From Fibrobacteraceae bacterium (GTDB lineage: Bacteria; Fibrobacterota; Fibrobacteria; Fibrobacterales; Fibrobacteraceae), in contig JAGBSH010000028.1 of the NCBI GenBank assembly GCA_017631885.1, positions 141,937-205,936 on the forward strand: DNA of 64,000 bases, written 5' to 3'. The position numbers and the translations under genes were made by a program. Shown piece after piece: positions 54,538 to 63,695 of this stretch. The notes below the pieces were generated by a model. It was not told the DNA's origin, made no database searches, and was given only the letters and a program-made list of their open reading frames with translations. Position 1 is the first letter of the stretch; every line of letters begins with the position of its first letter.

Positions 54538-55479
54538 TTATTCTTCTGCTGTATTTGCTGAAGAATCTACTTGTTCAATTTGATTTTCTACTTTAGAAAT
54601 GCTACCAGAATTATCGTTAGACAAAACATTTGTCGTATCTTTTTCAACTGGCTGCTGGAGTTTTTCAAGAGAATCTTTTAAAACACTATCTCGTGGTGGA
54701 AACATATTCTGGTAAATGACTGTTCTGCGTTTTGCCATAAACTGACTTTGTCGCATATATGGGTGGTGCTTTGTCGGGCTTGCCAAAACAGCAGCTAAAT
54801 TAATGGCTTGGTCTATATTCAATTTGGCGCAACTCTTTTTATAATAAACTTGACTAGCGGCTTCGCAACCAAAAATATTTTTTCCCCATTCTGCATAATT
54901 CAAATACAATTCAAGAATTCTCTTTTTCCCTAATTGTTTTTCCATTAAAAGAGCAAAAGCAAATTCTTTGAATTTTCTTTCCCAAGAACGTTCGTTGCTT
55001 AAAAAAAGATTTTTTGCTAATTGCTGCGTTAATGTCGAACCACCAAATTTTGTTTTCCCACGAGCTTGGTTTTGTGCAAGAGCTTCAGCAATCGCTCGCA
55101 CATCAAATCCTGGGTGAAAATAAAAACCAGCATCTTCACTAGCAATGACAGCTCGTTGTAAATAAGGGCTAATACTATCTAAAGGAACATAACGGTGTTT
55201 AAATTCCGTTTCTTGTAATGAATCTTTTAATGAGTCTTGCAAGGTTTGCATGTATTTACTCATTACTGGTTGAGTCACTTTTAAAGTATCTACCGCTTCA
55301 TAAATAGAATAGCCATAAGAAACCGTTTTATAAATTAAATAAGTTCCGGCAATACTAAAAAACACCGCATATAATAAACCAACGAGTAAAGCCCCGCGCA
55401 CTATGTAATTCAGCACTCGGTAAATCCATTTTAACACACACAAGACTTTATTTTTCAAAATAAACTTCCAATCATTCAA
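54538..55479 (-). CDS. mtgA: Monofunctional peptidoglycan glycosyltransferase
   Basis: A GT51 enzyme that polymerises lipid II into glycan strands. One N-terminal membrane helix (about 29-50) precedes the domain with motif 1 AVIASEDAGFYFHPGFD, motif 2 GGSTLTQQLAKNLFL, then RKFKEFAFALLMEK and ELYLNYAEWG. No transpeptidase domain follows; instead a Ser/Asp/Glu-rich tail of about 45 residues ends it. 313 aa is a little long for MtgA because of that tail and a 50-residue linker after the helix. Confidence 0.92.
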   Translation of the reverse strand: MNDWKFILKNKVLCVLKWIYRVLNYIVRGALLVGLLYAVFFSIAGTYLIYKTVSYGYSIYEAVDTLKVTQPVMSKYMQTLQDSLKDSLQETEFKHRYVPLDSISPYLQRAVIASEDAGFYFHPGFDVRAIAEALAQNQARGKTKFGGSTLTQQLAKNLFLSNERSWERKFKEFAFALLMEKQLGKKRILELYLNYAEWGKNIFGCEAASQVYYKKSCAKLNIDQAINLAAVLASPTKHHPYMRQSQFMAKRRTVIYQNMFPPRDSVLKDSLEKLQQPVEKDTTNVLSNDNSGSISKVENQIEQVDSSANTAEE

Positions 55480-55504
55480 AAATTAAGTTATTCAAAATAT
55501 AGTT

Positions 55505-56584
55505 TCATTTACGACCGCCAAAAAAATCATTTACATCATAACCTTCTTTCATTTTAAACATTTCTGGCAAATTTAAATTTCCACCAATTACATTATGAAT
55601 TCCTGCAACACTGAGAAGTTCTTGAACCACTAATGCCCCATTACGCCCTGCTTCATCTTTATCAAAAGAGATAATTACATTTTTGCCTTTAAATAGTGGC
55701 ACCCATTCTGTTTTAAACGAAGAGACTCCTGGAATACCGACAGCAGAAATATTACGACAAAGGAGTGTAAGTGTATCGACAACGCCCTCACAAAGATACA
55801 CCCAATCTGGAGAGCCATCTAATATTTTTGAATTATACGGAAAAGGGACTCTGCCCGGCAGATTTTGTTCTTTTGGAAATGTATTTGCAAGAATACTTCT
55901 TGCTTGAAAATAAGAAGCTTTTCCTTGGCTATCTAAATAAGGAAATATCAATCGATGTTTGTAATACCTTAAATGCCCTCGCTTATTAAACAAGCCCACT
56001 TTTTGTAAAAGTTCTAACCCAAATTCTTCTTGTAACGATTTGGAAATTCCATCATAATCTTCTACATAACGCAATTTCATTTTATTCCAAATTGATTTAA
56101 AAATCCGCCGACGAACAAGCCAACTTGCCGCTTGAGTATTTTCAACTGGGACTAATTTTTTCAAAAAAGACAAAATTACTTTATCGTGCAAAGTGGGCGA
56201 AATTTCTTCTTCTAAAACCAATGGTCGTTCTTCTGGAAATACTATTTCTTGCTTTGGATTCATTGCATTTGTCTGTAAAGGCTCAGAATTTTCCCAAGGA
56301 CGAAATTCTTCTACTAGCCATTTTAAAGCTTCTGGGAAAGAACAATCACGCACTAATTGCACCAAATCAATCACATCACCGCGAACATCAGGGCAAACCC
56401 AACAGCGAAAAAGTCCTTTAGCTTCTGAAATAGATAAAGATGGCGTTCTGTCTCCATGAGCATGCCGCATAGGATAAAAACAATGGCAACGGCCATTTTC
56501 TACTGAAAGTCCAAGGGCTTTCGCTACAAGAGTTATCGAAAGCGAGGCTTTAAATGAATCAATCTTTTTTTTATCCCATTGCAT
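55505..56584 (-). CDS. Short DnaG-like primase (CHC2 zinc finger plus TOPRIM)
   Basis: A 359-aa protein with a CHC2-type zinc finger at about residues 33-70 (CHCFYPMRHAHGDRTPS, FRCWVC) and a TOPRIM domain (VYLCEGVVDTLTLL, VIISFDKDEAGR). It lacks the helicase-binding C-terminal domain of chromosomal DnaG, which is about 600 aa. It resembles phage or plasmid primases, or a primase-like accessory protein. Its 5' end overlaps the divergent murB promoter region. The genuine dnaG is not in this window. Confidence 0.75.
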   Translation of the reverse strand: MQWDKKKIDSFKASLSITLVAKALGLSVENGRCHCFYPMRHAHGDRTPSLSISEAKGLFRCWVCPDVRGDVIDLVQLVRDCSFPEALKWLVEEFRPWENSEPLQTNAMNPKQEIVFPEERPLVLEEEISPTLHDKVILSFLKKLVPVENTQAASWLVRRRIFKSIWNKMKLRYVEDYDGISKSLQEEFGLELLQKVGLFNKRGHLRYYKHRLIFPYLDSQGKASYFQARSILANTFPKEQNLPGRVPFPYNSKILDGSPDWVYLCEGVVDTLTLLCRNISAVGIPGVSSFKTEWVPLFKGKNVIISFDKDEAGRNGALVVQELLSVAGIHNVIGGNLNLPEMFKMKEGYDVNDFFGGRK

Positions 56585-56589
56585 CTTGC

Positions 56590-56602
56590 TAAATTGTTTT
56601 TA
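56590..56602 (+). promoter_or_regulatory. -10 element of murB
   Basis: TAAATT (56590-56595) followed by 7 nt and the murB ATG at 56603, with no ribosome binding site. It supports that start over the ATG 24 nt earlier. Confidence 0.4.
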
Positions 56603-57490
56603 ATGTCTGCTCTTAATATACAAGAAAATTACCCTATGCGAAAACACCTTTCTTTTAGATGTGGTGGGAATGCGCGTTTTTTTGCTGAAATTGAATCTAT
56701 TGACGAGCTAATTTTTGCCAGAAACTTTTCTCTTGATAAAAACATTCCACTTTTTATTCTTGGACAAGGGACCAATATTTTAATTTCTGATTTAGGCTAC
56801 AATGGTTTGATTATAAAATTAGGCAAGTCTTTTAATTCTTTTGAACTTTCTGATAATGGGACCCAAATGATTGCAAAAGCCAAGGCTGGTGTGATTCTTG
56901 GAAGTTTATCTAGAAAAGTTTCTAAAGAAGGTTATGCTGGTTTACAAATGCTTGCCGGGATTCCTGGTACTATTGGTGGCGCCGTTTATATGAACGCCGG
57001 AGCTTATGGCCAAGAAATTGCAGACACTTTAATAGAAGTCAAAACACTTACAGAAAAAGGTGAATTAAAAACTTATTCTAACAAAGAATGCTCTTTCGCT
57101 TACCGTTCTTCGATTTTTCAAAAAAACAAAGAAATAATTTTAGAAGCCTCTTTCAAATTACCAAAATCAGAACGAAATATTTTAGAAAGTGAAATTGAAA
57201 ATGCAATGAAAAGCAGACGGGAAAAGCAACCTTTAGATAAACCAAATGCAGGTTCTGCGTTTAAACGCCCAAAAGAAGGATTCCCTGGTGCTTTTATTGA
57301 ACAAGCTGGGTTAAAAGGTTTTAAAATCGGAGACGCACAAGTTTCAGAAAAACACGCTAACTTTATTGTCAATTTAGGAAACGCAACAGCAAAAGAAATT
57401 GCAGAACTTTTTAAATATGTAGAGCAAAAAGTTTACGAGCGTTTTCAAATAAAACTAGAACGAGAAGTTATTTTTCTAGGCGATTTTTAA
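56603..57490 (+). CDS. murB: UDP-N-acetylenolpyruvoylglucosamine reductase
   Basis: MurB reduces UDP-GlcNAc-enolpyruvate to UDP-MurNAc. The FAD-binding NTFRCGG-like HLSFRCGGNARFF, GQGTNILISD, AGIPGTIGGAVYMNAGAYG, the type II YRSSIFQ loop, GSAFKRP with the catalytic Ser, and the closing EVIFLG are present. I chose MSALNIQENYPM (295 aa) because it fits the usual N-terminus and has a -10 box 7 nt upstream; an ATG 24 nt earlier is also in frame. nudC follows 1 nt later. Confidence 0.93.
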   Translation: MSALNIQENYPMRKHLSFRCGGNARFFAEIESIDELIFARNFSLDKNIPLFILGQGTNILISDLGYNGLIIKLGKSFNSFELSDNGTQMIAKAKAGVILGSLSRKVSKEGYAGLQMLAGIPGTIGGAVYMNAGAYGQEIADTLIEVKTLTEKGELKTYSNKECSFAYRSSIFQKNKEIILEASFKLPKSERNILESEIENAMKSRREKQPLDKPNAGSAFKRPKEGFPGAFIEQAGLKGFKIGDAQVSEKHANFIVNLGNATAKEIAELFKYVEQKVYERFQIKLEREVIFLGDF

Positions 57491-57491
57491 T

Positions 57492-58343
57492 ATGATACAA
57501 GATATTTTTCCGCATCAATTTTCGAATGTTTTTGAAAATTCTGTTTCTAGTTCAAATGCATGTATCTGTCCAACTTTTGAAAACCAAATTTTTCTACTTG
57601 AAGAAAATAATTTTTTAAAATTTATTGAAACTCCTGATGTTTCAGATAACTACCAATTTCTTTTTAAGTTAGATTCTGTTCCATTTTATTTCAAAGAACA
57701 AACAAATGAAGAAAAAGACATTTTATCTAAAAAATTTCCTGAAGGAAAATGGATAAAGCGAAAAGATTTACGAAACGTTTTGCCCAAACACATTGCTTTT
57801 GTTTCTGCCATTGCTTTACAACTTGCTGATTGGTATAAAAACAATCAATACTGTGGACGCTGTCAAAGTAAAACACAACACGATTCGAAAGAACGCATGG
57901 TCTTTTGCCCAAAATGCAATTTGCAAATTTTTCCAAAAATTTCCCCAGCCGTTATTATAGGCGTATTTCATCAAGATAAAATTCTACTGACTAAATACAG
58001 AAATGGTCCTACAGCCAATTACGCACTAGTCGCTGGCTTTTGTGAAATCGGCGAAACGTTAGAAGATACTGTTTGCCGGGAAGTCAAAGAAGAAGTAGGA
58101 TTACAAGTAAAAAACATTCGCTATTATAAAAGCCAACCATGGCCGTTTACTGATACTTTACTTGCTGGATTTTTCTGTGAACTTGATGGGAGTGCAGACA
58201 TCACTTTAGAAGAAAATGAACTTTCTCTTGCAGAATGGCATTCACGAAATGAAATACCTGTTGAAGAAAATTTTGTAAGTCTGACAAATGAAATGATTTT
58301 ATTCTTTAAGAATCACCCTGAATATTTTGAGAAGTCGCCTTAG
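57492..58343 (+). CDS. nudC: NADH pyrophosphatase / NAD-cap hydrolase
   Basis: NudC splits NADH and removes NAD caps from RNA. A four-Cys zinc ribbon (CGRC, CPKC) lies at about residues 120-145, followed by a Nudix box GFCEIGETLEDTVCREVKEEVG and the NudC signature SQPWPFTD. It is 283 aa. It follows murB by 1 nt, so the two are co-transcribed. The last 38 nt overlap convergent vanZ. Confidence 0.94.
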   Translation: MIQDIFPHQFSNVFENSVSSSNACICPTFENQIFLLEENNFLKFIETPDVSDNYQFLFKLDSVPFYFKEQTNEEKDILSKKFPEGKWIKRKDLRNVLPKHIAFVSAIALQLADWYKNNQYCGRCQSKTQHDSKERMVFCPKCNLQIFPKISPAVIIGVFHQDKILLTKYRNGPTANYALVAGFCEIGETLEDTVCREVKEEVGLQVKNIRYYKSQPWPFTDTLLAGFFCELDGSADITLEENELSLAEWHSRNEIPVEENFVSLTNEMILFFKNHPEYFEKSP

Positions 58344-58740
58344 ATTTCTTTGCGAGAATAAAAAATTTCATAATAAAAAAGTAAACCAAAAAGCCAATCA
58401 ACGCTCCAACAGAATCTGCTAAAAAATCTGGCAAACCACCATCTCTCCCTGGCACAAACGTCTGGTGAAATTCATCACTTACGCCATATAAAACAGGCAA
58501 AAAACAACCTATTAAAAATGCTTTCCAAATTTTCTTTTCCCACAAATTTGGTTTAGCCCAAAGTGAAAAAGCTAAAGCAAGAGACATATAAGCAAGACCA
58601 TGTAAAACTTTATCCATTGGAGCAACCCAAGAACCTAAATCTGTACCAGGCGTTGCTGACATTCTAAAAATCAAAGCCATTCCTAAAATAGCTGGAATAT
58701 AACGGAAAAACGGATAACGAGTAAAAAGTGTTTCAAACAT
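58306..58740 (-). CDS. VanZ-family membrane protein
   Basis: A 144-aa protein with about four membrane segments and the VanZ signature: DKVLHGLAYMSLALAF, YGVSDEFHQTFVPGRDGGLPDFLADSVGALIG. Family function is poorly defined. TATTTTTG lies about 6 nt before the ATG with no ribosome binding site, again suggesting a near-leaderless mRNA. Convergent overlap with nudC of 38 nt. Confidence 0.82.
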   Translation of the reverse strand: MFETLFTRYPFFRYIPAILGMALIFRMSATPGTDLGSWVAPMDKVLHGLAYMSLALAFSLWAKPNLWEKKIWKAFLIGCFLPVLYGVSDEFHQTFVPGRDGGLPDFLADSVGALIGFLVYFFIMKFFILAKKSKATSQNIQGDS

Positions 58741-58794
58741 GATTCAAAAATAGTAAAGCCAAAAAACGAGAAAGTTTTTTCTAAATTTTTCTTT

Positions 58795-59991
58795 ATGAAA
58801 TTGATAACATTAAAAGCTGGTCGCGACAAATCGGCGATACGTCGACACCCTTGGATTTTTAGCGGAGCCATTGATGAAGTTTCTGGCAATCCAGAATTCG
58901 GAGATTCTGTTGAAGTTTATGCTTATAACGGTGATTTTTTAGGTATTGCCGCCTATTCTCCTAGTTCACAAATTCGCGCACGCTTTTGGACTTTTTTTGA
59001 AAAAGCAGAAATCAACGAATCTTTTTTTGAAGAAAAAATTGAAAAAGCTATTGCTTTGCGTGAAAGCAGAGGCTTTTCTATTACAGACCCTTTAAGTGCT
59101 TTTCGCTTGATTTATGCTGAAAATGATGGCATTCCTGGTTGTATTATTGATAAATACGGCGAATATTTTTCTGTAGAAATTTTAGCCGCTGGTCCAGAAA
59201 AACACAGAGAAATCATTTATAAAGTTCTTGCTGAAAAAACAAATTGTCGCGGCATTTATGAACGTTGCGATTCCGATGTCCGCAAAAAAGAAGGCATGGA
59301 AAAACGCGAAGGTGTTGTCTATGGCAATGTGCCTGAAACACCAGTACCAATGGAAGAAAACGGCATTCGCTTTTTAATTGATATCAGAAATGGTCATAAA
59401 ACTGGTTACTATTTAGACCAACGCGATGCAAGAAAACGAATTGGCGAACTTTCTAATCAAAAGAAAGTTTTGAATTGCTTTTGTTACACAGGTGGTTTTG
59501 GTTTGTTTGCTTTAAAAGGAAACGCATCTCATGTTTATCAAGTAGATGTTTCCAAAAGTGCATTAAAAATCGCTAAAGAACTTCTTGTAGAAAATAAACT
59601 CCCTACTGCAAAAGCCACGCATACCGAAGCCGATGTTTTCCAGTATTTAAGAAAATGCCGTGATAAAGGCGAAACATTTGACCTTATTGTTTTAGACCCG
59701 CCAAAATTTGTAGAAGCTAAAGACCATTTACAAAAAGGGGCTCGCGGTTACAAAGACATTAATTTGCTCGCTATGAAATTGCTTTCTCCAAACGGGATGC
59801 TTGCCACATTCAGTTGCTCTGGTTTAATGGACATGGCTTTATTTCAAAAAATAATTGCCGACGCGGCTGCCGATGCCAAAAAAGAATTGCAGATTATTGA
59901 ACGCTTTGGGCAACCGGCTGATCACCCAGTGTCTTTAGCATTCCCAGAAGGCCAATACTTAAAAGGTTTATTAGTCCAACTAAAAAACTAG
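58795..59991 (+). CDS. rlmI: RlmI-type 23S rRNA m5C methyltransferase
   Basis: A 398-aa class I methyltransferase of the RlmI/YccW family, modifying cytosine in 23S rRNA. An N-terminal PUA domain (KAGRDKSAIRRHPWIFSGAI) is followed by an EEhydrolase-like linker (GHKTGYYLDQRD), the SAM-binding VLNCFCYTGGFG, VLDPPKF and the catalytic-Cys region TFSCSGLM. TAAATT is 7 nt before the ATG with no ribosome binding site. Convergent 4-nt overlap with nadK. Confidence 0.85.
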   Translation: MKLITLKAGRDKSAIRRHPWIFSGAIDEVSGNPEFGDSVEVYAYNGDFLGIAAYSPSSQIRARFWTFFEKAEINESFFEEKIEKAIALRESRGFSITDPLSAFRLIYAENDGIPGCIIDKYGEYFSVEILAAGPEKHREIIYKVLAEKTNCRGIYERCDSDVRKKEGMEKREGVVYGNVPETPVPMEENGIRFLIDIRNGHKTGYYLDQRDARKRIGELSNQKKVLNCFCYTGGFGLFALKGNASHVYQVDVSKSALKIAKELLVENKLPTAKATHTEADVFQYLRKCRDKGETFDLIVLDPPKFVEAKDHLQKGARGYKDINLLAMKLLSPNGMLATFSCSGLMDMALFQKIIADAAADAKKELQIIERFGQPADHPVSLAFPEGQYLKGLLVQLKN

Positions 59992-60863
59992 ATTAACTTT
60001 GGTTTGCCTGTCCAACCCAATTTTTCGCGTAAAGCATCCATAAAGCCGTGTTGCATACGGATAAATGTCGTAACCGCTTCGCTTTTAGAAAGTTCTATCG
60101 TTTCACCTGGTTGTAATGTATAACTAATACGACCATCAAAAACTAAACGCAAAGAAACTTCTACCGCAGAAGCAATAGTGCATTTTGCATTAGAAGGAAT
60201 CACTAACGGTCGCACTGAAAGGCTACTCGGAGCAAGCGGAGTCAAAACAAAAACCGGAGCCATCGGGTGAACAATCGGACCTCCAGCCGCCAGATTATAA
60301 GCGGTTGAACCTGTAGGCGTTGAAATCAATAAAGAGTCTGCCCAATATTCTGTAAGGTGAGCCCCATTATAATCAACGTTCAAGTTCACCATTCGTTCAG
60401 GGCCATCTGCTCTTACATGGACTTCATTTAAAACTGTTTCGCTAAATAAAAGCTTACCATTTTTGCCATAAATTTTGGCATTCATCATGATGCGTTCTCG
60501 CGTGGTAAAGTGCCCCGCTTGTAAAGCATCTAAAATTTCAGGTAATTCTTCTACACGAGTTTCTGCCAAAAAGCCGACTTTCCCGGCATTCACACCAAGA
60601 ATAGGCACAGAAGTCCCTAAAACCAAACGAGCCGAAGAAAGTACAGTGCCATCGCCACCGATTGCAATAATCAAATCCACAGAACGCATGGTTCGTTCTG
60701 ACACAACACGAATTGGTTTTTGAACTAAAGTTCGCAAACTTTCCATTGCGTAAAAACGAACACTTTTATGAGTAAAAGCCCACTTAGCAATCACTTCTAA
60801 TGCTGCTTGCAATTCAGAACTTTTTGCTTTAAAGCCAACAATGCCAATTTTTGAAAAACGCAT
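59988..60863 (-). CDS. nadK: NAD kinase
   Basis: NadK phosphorylates NAD to NADP. The GGDGT motif (IAIGGDGTVLSSARL), the N-x-x-hydrophobic-NE segment around VLNEVHV, and TPTGSTAYNLAAGGPIVHP with LTPLAPSSLS are all there; 291 aa. It is the last gene of the aromatic operon and shares 1 nt with the AroA-like gene. Its end overlaps convergent rlmI. Confidence 0.95.
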   Translation of the reverse strand: MRFSKIGIVGFKAKSSELQAALEVIAKWAFTHKSVRFYAMESLRTLVQKPIRVVSERTMRSVDLIIAIGGDGTVLSSARLVLGTSVPILGVNAGKVGFLAETRVEELPEILDALQAGHFTTRERIMMNAKIYGKNGKLLFSETVLNEVHVRADGPERMVNLNVDYNGAHLTEYWADSLLISTPTGSTAYNLAAGGPIVHPMAPVFVLTPLAPSSLSVRPLVIPSNAKCTIASAVEVSLRLVFDGRISYTLQPGETIELSKSEAVTTFIRMQHGFMDALREKLGWTGKPKLI

Positions 60864-62200
60864 CAGGCCTCCTTACCACATATTTGATCTATGATTTCTA
60901 AAGCATTAGGGAAAAGCTTTTCTGTAACTTCTATACCCATAATATCAAATGGACTTTTAGTCACAACTTTTAAAACATAAAGAGCAAGCCCCATTACTGG
61001 AAACCCTTCACAATCAAATTCTGCTCTATCTGGTTCTTCTTTACCACGGACCACCAAACCATCTTCATAAACACCAATTTCAGCACCCGTTTTTCGCAAA
61101 TTCGTTGCTAGAAGTTCTAACAAATGGCGCTTCCCAGCCACTTCTTCTGCTGGCAAATGAAAAATAGTTTCCTTTTCAGCAAAACACGCCGCCACCGCTA
61201 AAACAGGAATTTCTTCGATAGAAGCCGAAAGAGAATCCCCTGAAAAATGGCAACCCTGCAAGCGTTTTGTCAAAAGTGGTTTAACTGCTAAATCAGCAAA
61301 AGGTTCTCCAAAACGTTCGTGCTTTCCTAAAAAATCAAGTTCTGCTCCCATACGTTTTAAAATCGTAAATACCGACGCTCTACTAGAACTACTAACGACA
61401 TTTGAAAAAACATCTTGTTTTCGCTCTGGAGCAGAAGAAAGCAAAGCCGCCAACGCATAAGCCGAAGCAAGAGTAACATCACCTGGAACAAAATATTCTC
61501 TTGGAGAAAGCGTATGGGTTTCATCTAAATACGTTTTCCAAGTTTTAATCATTTTAATGCCTTGAGCTTTAGCCAAACGGCGTTCAAACTCATCTTTAAA
61601 TTCAGGCATCTGGACTTCATAACTTAGATTCACACCAAAATACTTAAGCATTGACGACCATTGGTCACGAATTGCCATGCGTTCATCAAATGCAAGTGTT
61701 TCTCCTAAAACCAACGCCGAGAGCAACGCAAAATTCCTTTGCAGGTAAGGATAACTCCCATTTTTAGAACAAATTAAATTTTGCGATTTAGGCTTAAAAG
61801 AAAACGAAATAGAATTTTCTGTTTCTTCTTTAACATTCACTTTAGCCACATGCAAAAGCAACTTTTTCTTTTCTAAAAGTTCTTCTGCACTTGAAGCAAG
61901 AATCGTATAATCCGTATCTGAATTTTTAGAAGCCAATGCAAGAATCAAGGTATTTGCATTTAAAGAAAAATCTTGAGGCAAAACAACAGGAACGCGATAC
62001 CCCATACCAACACCTTCAAGAACAATCTGGTCAGCCACTTGCTTAAAACTCAAACCAAATTCTTGCAACGCTTCTGCGAATCGCAAAACTTCTTGAGACG
62101 GTTCGCATTCCTGAACAAGCGTGCGGCCATTCACCAAAAGAGAAAGAACAAAACATTGTTCTAACATTTCTCTATCAGGCAAAACATTCCACTTACGCAT
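60863..62200 (-). CDS. AroA (EPSP synthase)-family protein with altered active site
   Basis: A 445-aa member of the EPSP synthase fold. Clear similarity is in the second half: YFVPGDVTLASAYALAALL and EEIPVLAVAACFAEKETIF match VPGDxSSAAFFL and DELPVLAVAAAFAEG. However, the N-terminal KSxSxR phosphate/substrate site reads REMLEQ, the GNAGTxxR region reads LNANTLIL, and HTERML reads DQWSSML. The enzyme is therefore probably inactive or acts on something else. It lies 2 nt after tyrA and just before nadK, in a chorismate/tyrosine operon. Confidence 0.75.
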   Translation of the reverse strand: MRKWNVLPDREMLEQCFVLSLLVNGRTLVQECEPSQEVLRFAEALQEFGLSFKQVADQIVLEGVGMGYRVPVVLPQDFSLNANTLILALASKNSDTDYTILASSAEELLEKKKLLLHVAKVNVKEETENSISFSFKPKSQNLICSKNGSYPYLQRNFALLSALVLGETLAFDERMAIRDQWSSMLKYFGVNLSYEVQMPEFKDEFERRLAKAQGIKMIKTWKTYLDETHTLSPREYFVPGDVTLASAYALAALLSSAPERKQDVFSNVVSSSSRASVFTILKRMGAELDFLGKHERFGEPFADLAVKPLLTKRLQGCHFSGDSLSASIEEIPVLAVAACFAEKETIFHLPAEEVAGKRHLLELLATNLRKTGAEIGVYEDGLVVRGKEEPDRAEFDCEGFPVMGLALYVLKVVTKSPFDIMGIEVTEKLFPNALEIIDQICGKEA

Positions 62201-62202
62201 TC

Positions 62203-63315
62203 TTATTCCCTAATAACTGCATCTTGCCCTGCAAGACAAAGAATATCAACCGCTTGCAAAGCTTCGCGTTTCGTTTTAAAAGAAATCAACAACGTACCAG
62301 AAACATTTTCTCTAACTTTCATCAATTCAATATCGCGCACATTCAAGCCAGCATCAGACAAAGGTTTCATAACAGCAAGAATTGCACCAGGACAATCTTC
62401 TAAAGCCACATTCACTTCATAAAAGCCATGAGCCGTCAAGCGACCTGGTGTAAACAAAGAAGCGCGCCCGGCGTTTCCGGCTTCAAAAATTTCATGCAAA
62501 GAAGCATCACCTTCCAAAGGCAATTTTTCAAGAGCCTCCTGAACAACCTGAATCCCTTTAGAAAAATCAGCCAAAGCATTCAAAACCGATTTACGGTTAG
62601 TCATAAAAATATCATGCCACATATTCCAACTAGAAGCAGCAATACGCGTCATATCCCTGAATCCCCGACCTGCAAAATGTTGGTAATTATTTTTCAGCAA
62701 ACGTTCTGGCAAATTCCCAGCAAGAGCCGTACTCACCATTTGTGGCATGTGACTAAGCCAAGCGATTGTATCATCATGCTCATTTGCATCAAACAAAACC
62801 TGTTCGCTACCTAAAAAAGAAATCAGCTCAGAAAGCAAAGTATAATCTTCTTTTTTCGTAGAAGTTTGCGGACAAAGAAACCAAAAAGCATTTTCAAAAA
62901 GTGACGGATCATTATATTCTAAAGTCCGCTTTTCTGACCCTGCCATCGGGTGACCACCCACAAACAAAAACGGTTTTGGAAGCAACGCACCTGCTTTACA
63001 AATTTCAGCTTTAGTGCTCCCGATATCTGAAACAATAACTGGCTTATCCACCGAAACATTTTTCAACATTTCAAGCATTTTCAAAATATGCAAAATAGGC
63101 GAACAAAGTAAAATCAAATCGGTATCTTTAGCCCACTCTTGCACATCATCATAAGCAAAAGTCTCATCGGCAAAGCCTAGTTCACGCGCACGAGAAAGTG
63201 TATTTGGAGAACTCACGACACGAATAGTCAAAGGCAAACGGGACGCTCTAATTGCAGCAGCCATAGAACTTGCAAGCAAACCAAAACCAACAAAAGTAAC
63301 GTGCCCTGAAAGCAT
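62203..63315 (-). CDS. tyrA: Prephenate dehydrogenase with C-terminal ACT domain
   Basis: TyrA oxidatively decarboxylates prephenate to hydroxyphenylpyruvate for tyrosine. A Rossmann motif FVGFGLLASSMA starts it, followed by DIGSTKAEI, GGHPMAGSE, and the substrate-site segment AWLSHMPQMVSTAL and GFRDMTRIAASSWNMWHDIF. From about residue 295 an ACT-type domain (NVALEDCPGAILAVMKPLSDAGLNVRDIEL) suggests feedback control by an amino acid. It follows the chorismate mutase gene by 2 nt. Confidence 0.92.
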   Translation of the reverse strand: MLSGHVTFVGFGLLASSMAAAIRASRLPLTIRVVSSPNTLSRARELGFADETFAYDDVQEWAKDTDLILLCSPILHILKMLEMLKNVSVDKPVIVSDIGSTKAEICKAGALLPKPFLFVGGHPMAGSEKRTLEYNDPSLFENAFWFLCPQTSTKKEDYTLLSELISFLGSEQVLFDANEHDDTIAWLSHMPQMVSTALAGNLPERLLKNNYQHFAGRGFRDMTRIAASSWNMWHDIFMTNRKSVLNALADFSKGIQVVQEALEKLPLEGDASLHEIFEAGNAGRASLFTPGRLTAHGFYEVNVALEDCPGAILAVMKPLSDAGLNVRDIELMKVRENVSGTLLISFKTKREALQAVDILCLAGQDAVIRE

Positions 63316-63317
63316 AA

Positions 63318-63572
63318 CTATTCCTCTACTTTTCTTGTCTCTTGCATCAACGTAGCAAAAATCAGCTTCACAGAATCAGCCGAAAGCGGGCCTTTCGATT
63401 TTTTCGCCACACGTTCCAAAATTTCATTTTCTCGCGAAGCATCCAAAACAGGCAATCCCAATTGCTTTTTCAATTTCCCAATTTCCAACGCATAAGAAGC
63501 CCTTTCATTCAAAAGAGCAATAAGTGAATCTTCCAGAGAATCAATCTTTTTCCGCCAATCATTTATATCCAT
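63318..63572 (-). CDS. AroQ-type chorismate mutase
   Basis: An 84-aa all-helical chorismate mutase. Family positions seen are RKKIDSLEDSLIALLNERASYALEIGKLKK, with the N-terminal Arg and the Lys of the active site, then ASRENEIL and the final helix with Gln in LMQETRK. It converts chorismate to prephenate, which the next gene uses. I chose MDINDWR because TAATTT lies exactly 7 nt upstream (no ribosome binding site), rather than an ATG 39 nt earlier. Confidence 0.88.
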   Translation of the reverse strand: MDINDWRKKIDSLEDSLIALLNERASYALEIGKLKKQLGLPVLDASRENEILERVAKKSKGPLSADSVKLIFATLMQETRKVEE

Positions 63573-63695
63573 AAAGTAAAAATTAGCATTTCCAAAATAA
63601 AACAAAATCAAATGGGGGAAGAATCCCCCTCGTTCCAGCCCGTTTTCACGGTCTTACTCTACCCCCTCCCCTAGGGGCTATGCCCCTAACACCCC
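63573..63695. other. Intergenic stretch with two short hairpins
   Basis: TAATTT at 63585-63580 (minus) is the likely -10 box of the chorismate mutase operon. Next to it are hairpins GGGGGA/TCCCCC at 63614-63629 and AGGGGC/GCCCCT near 63673-63688. No gene is seen. Confidence 0.5.
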
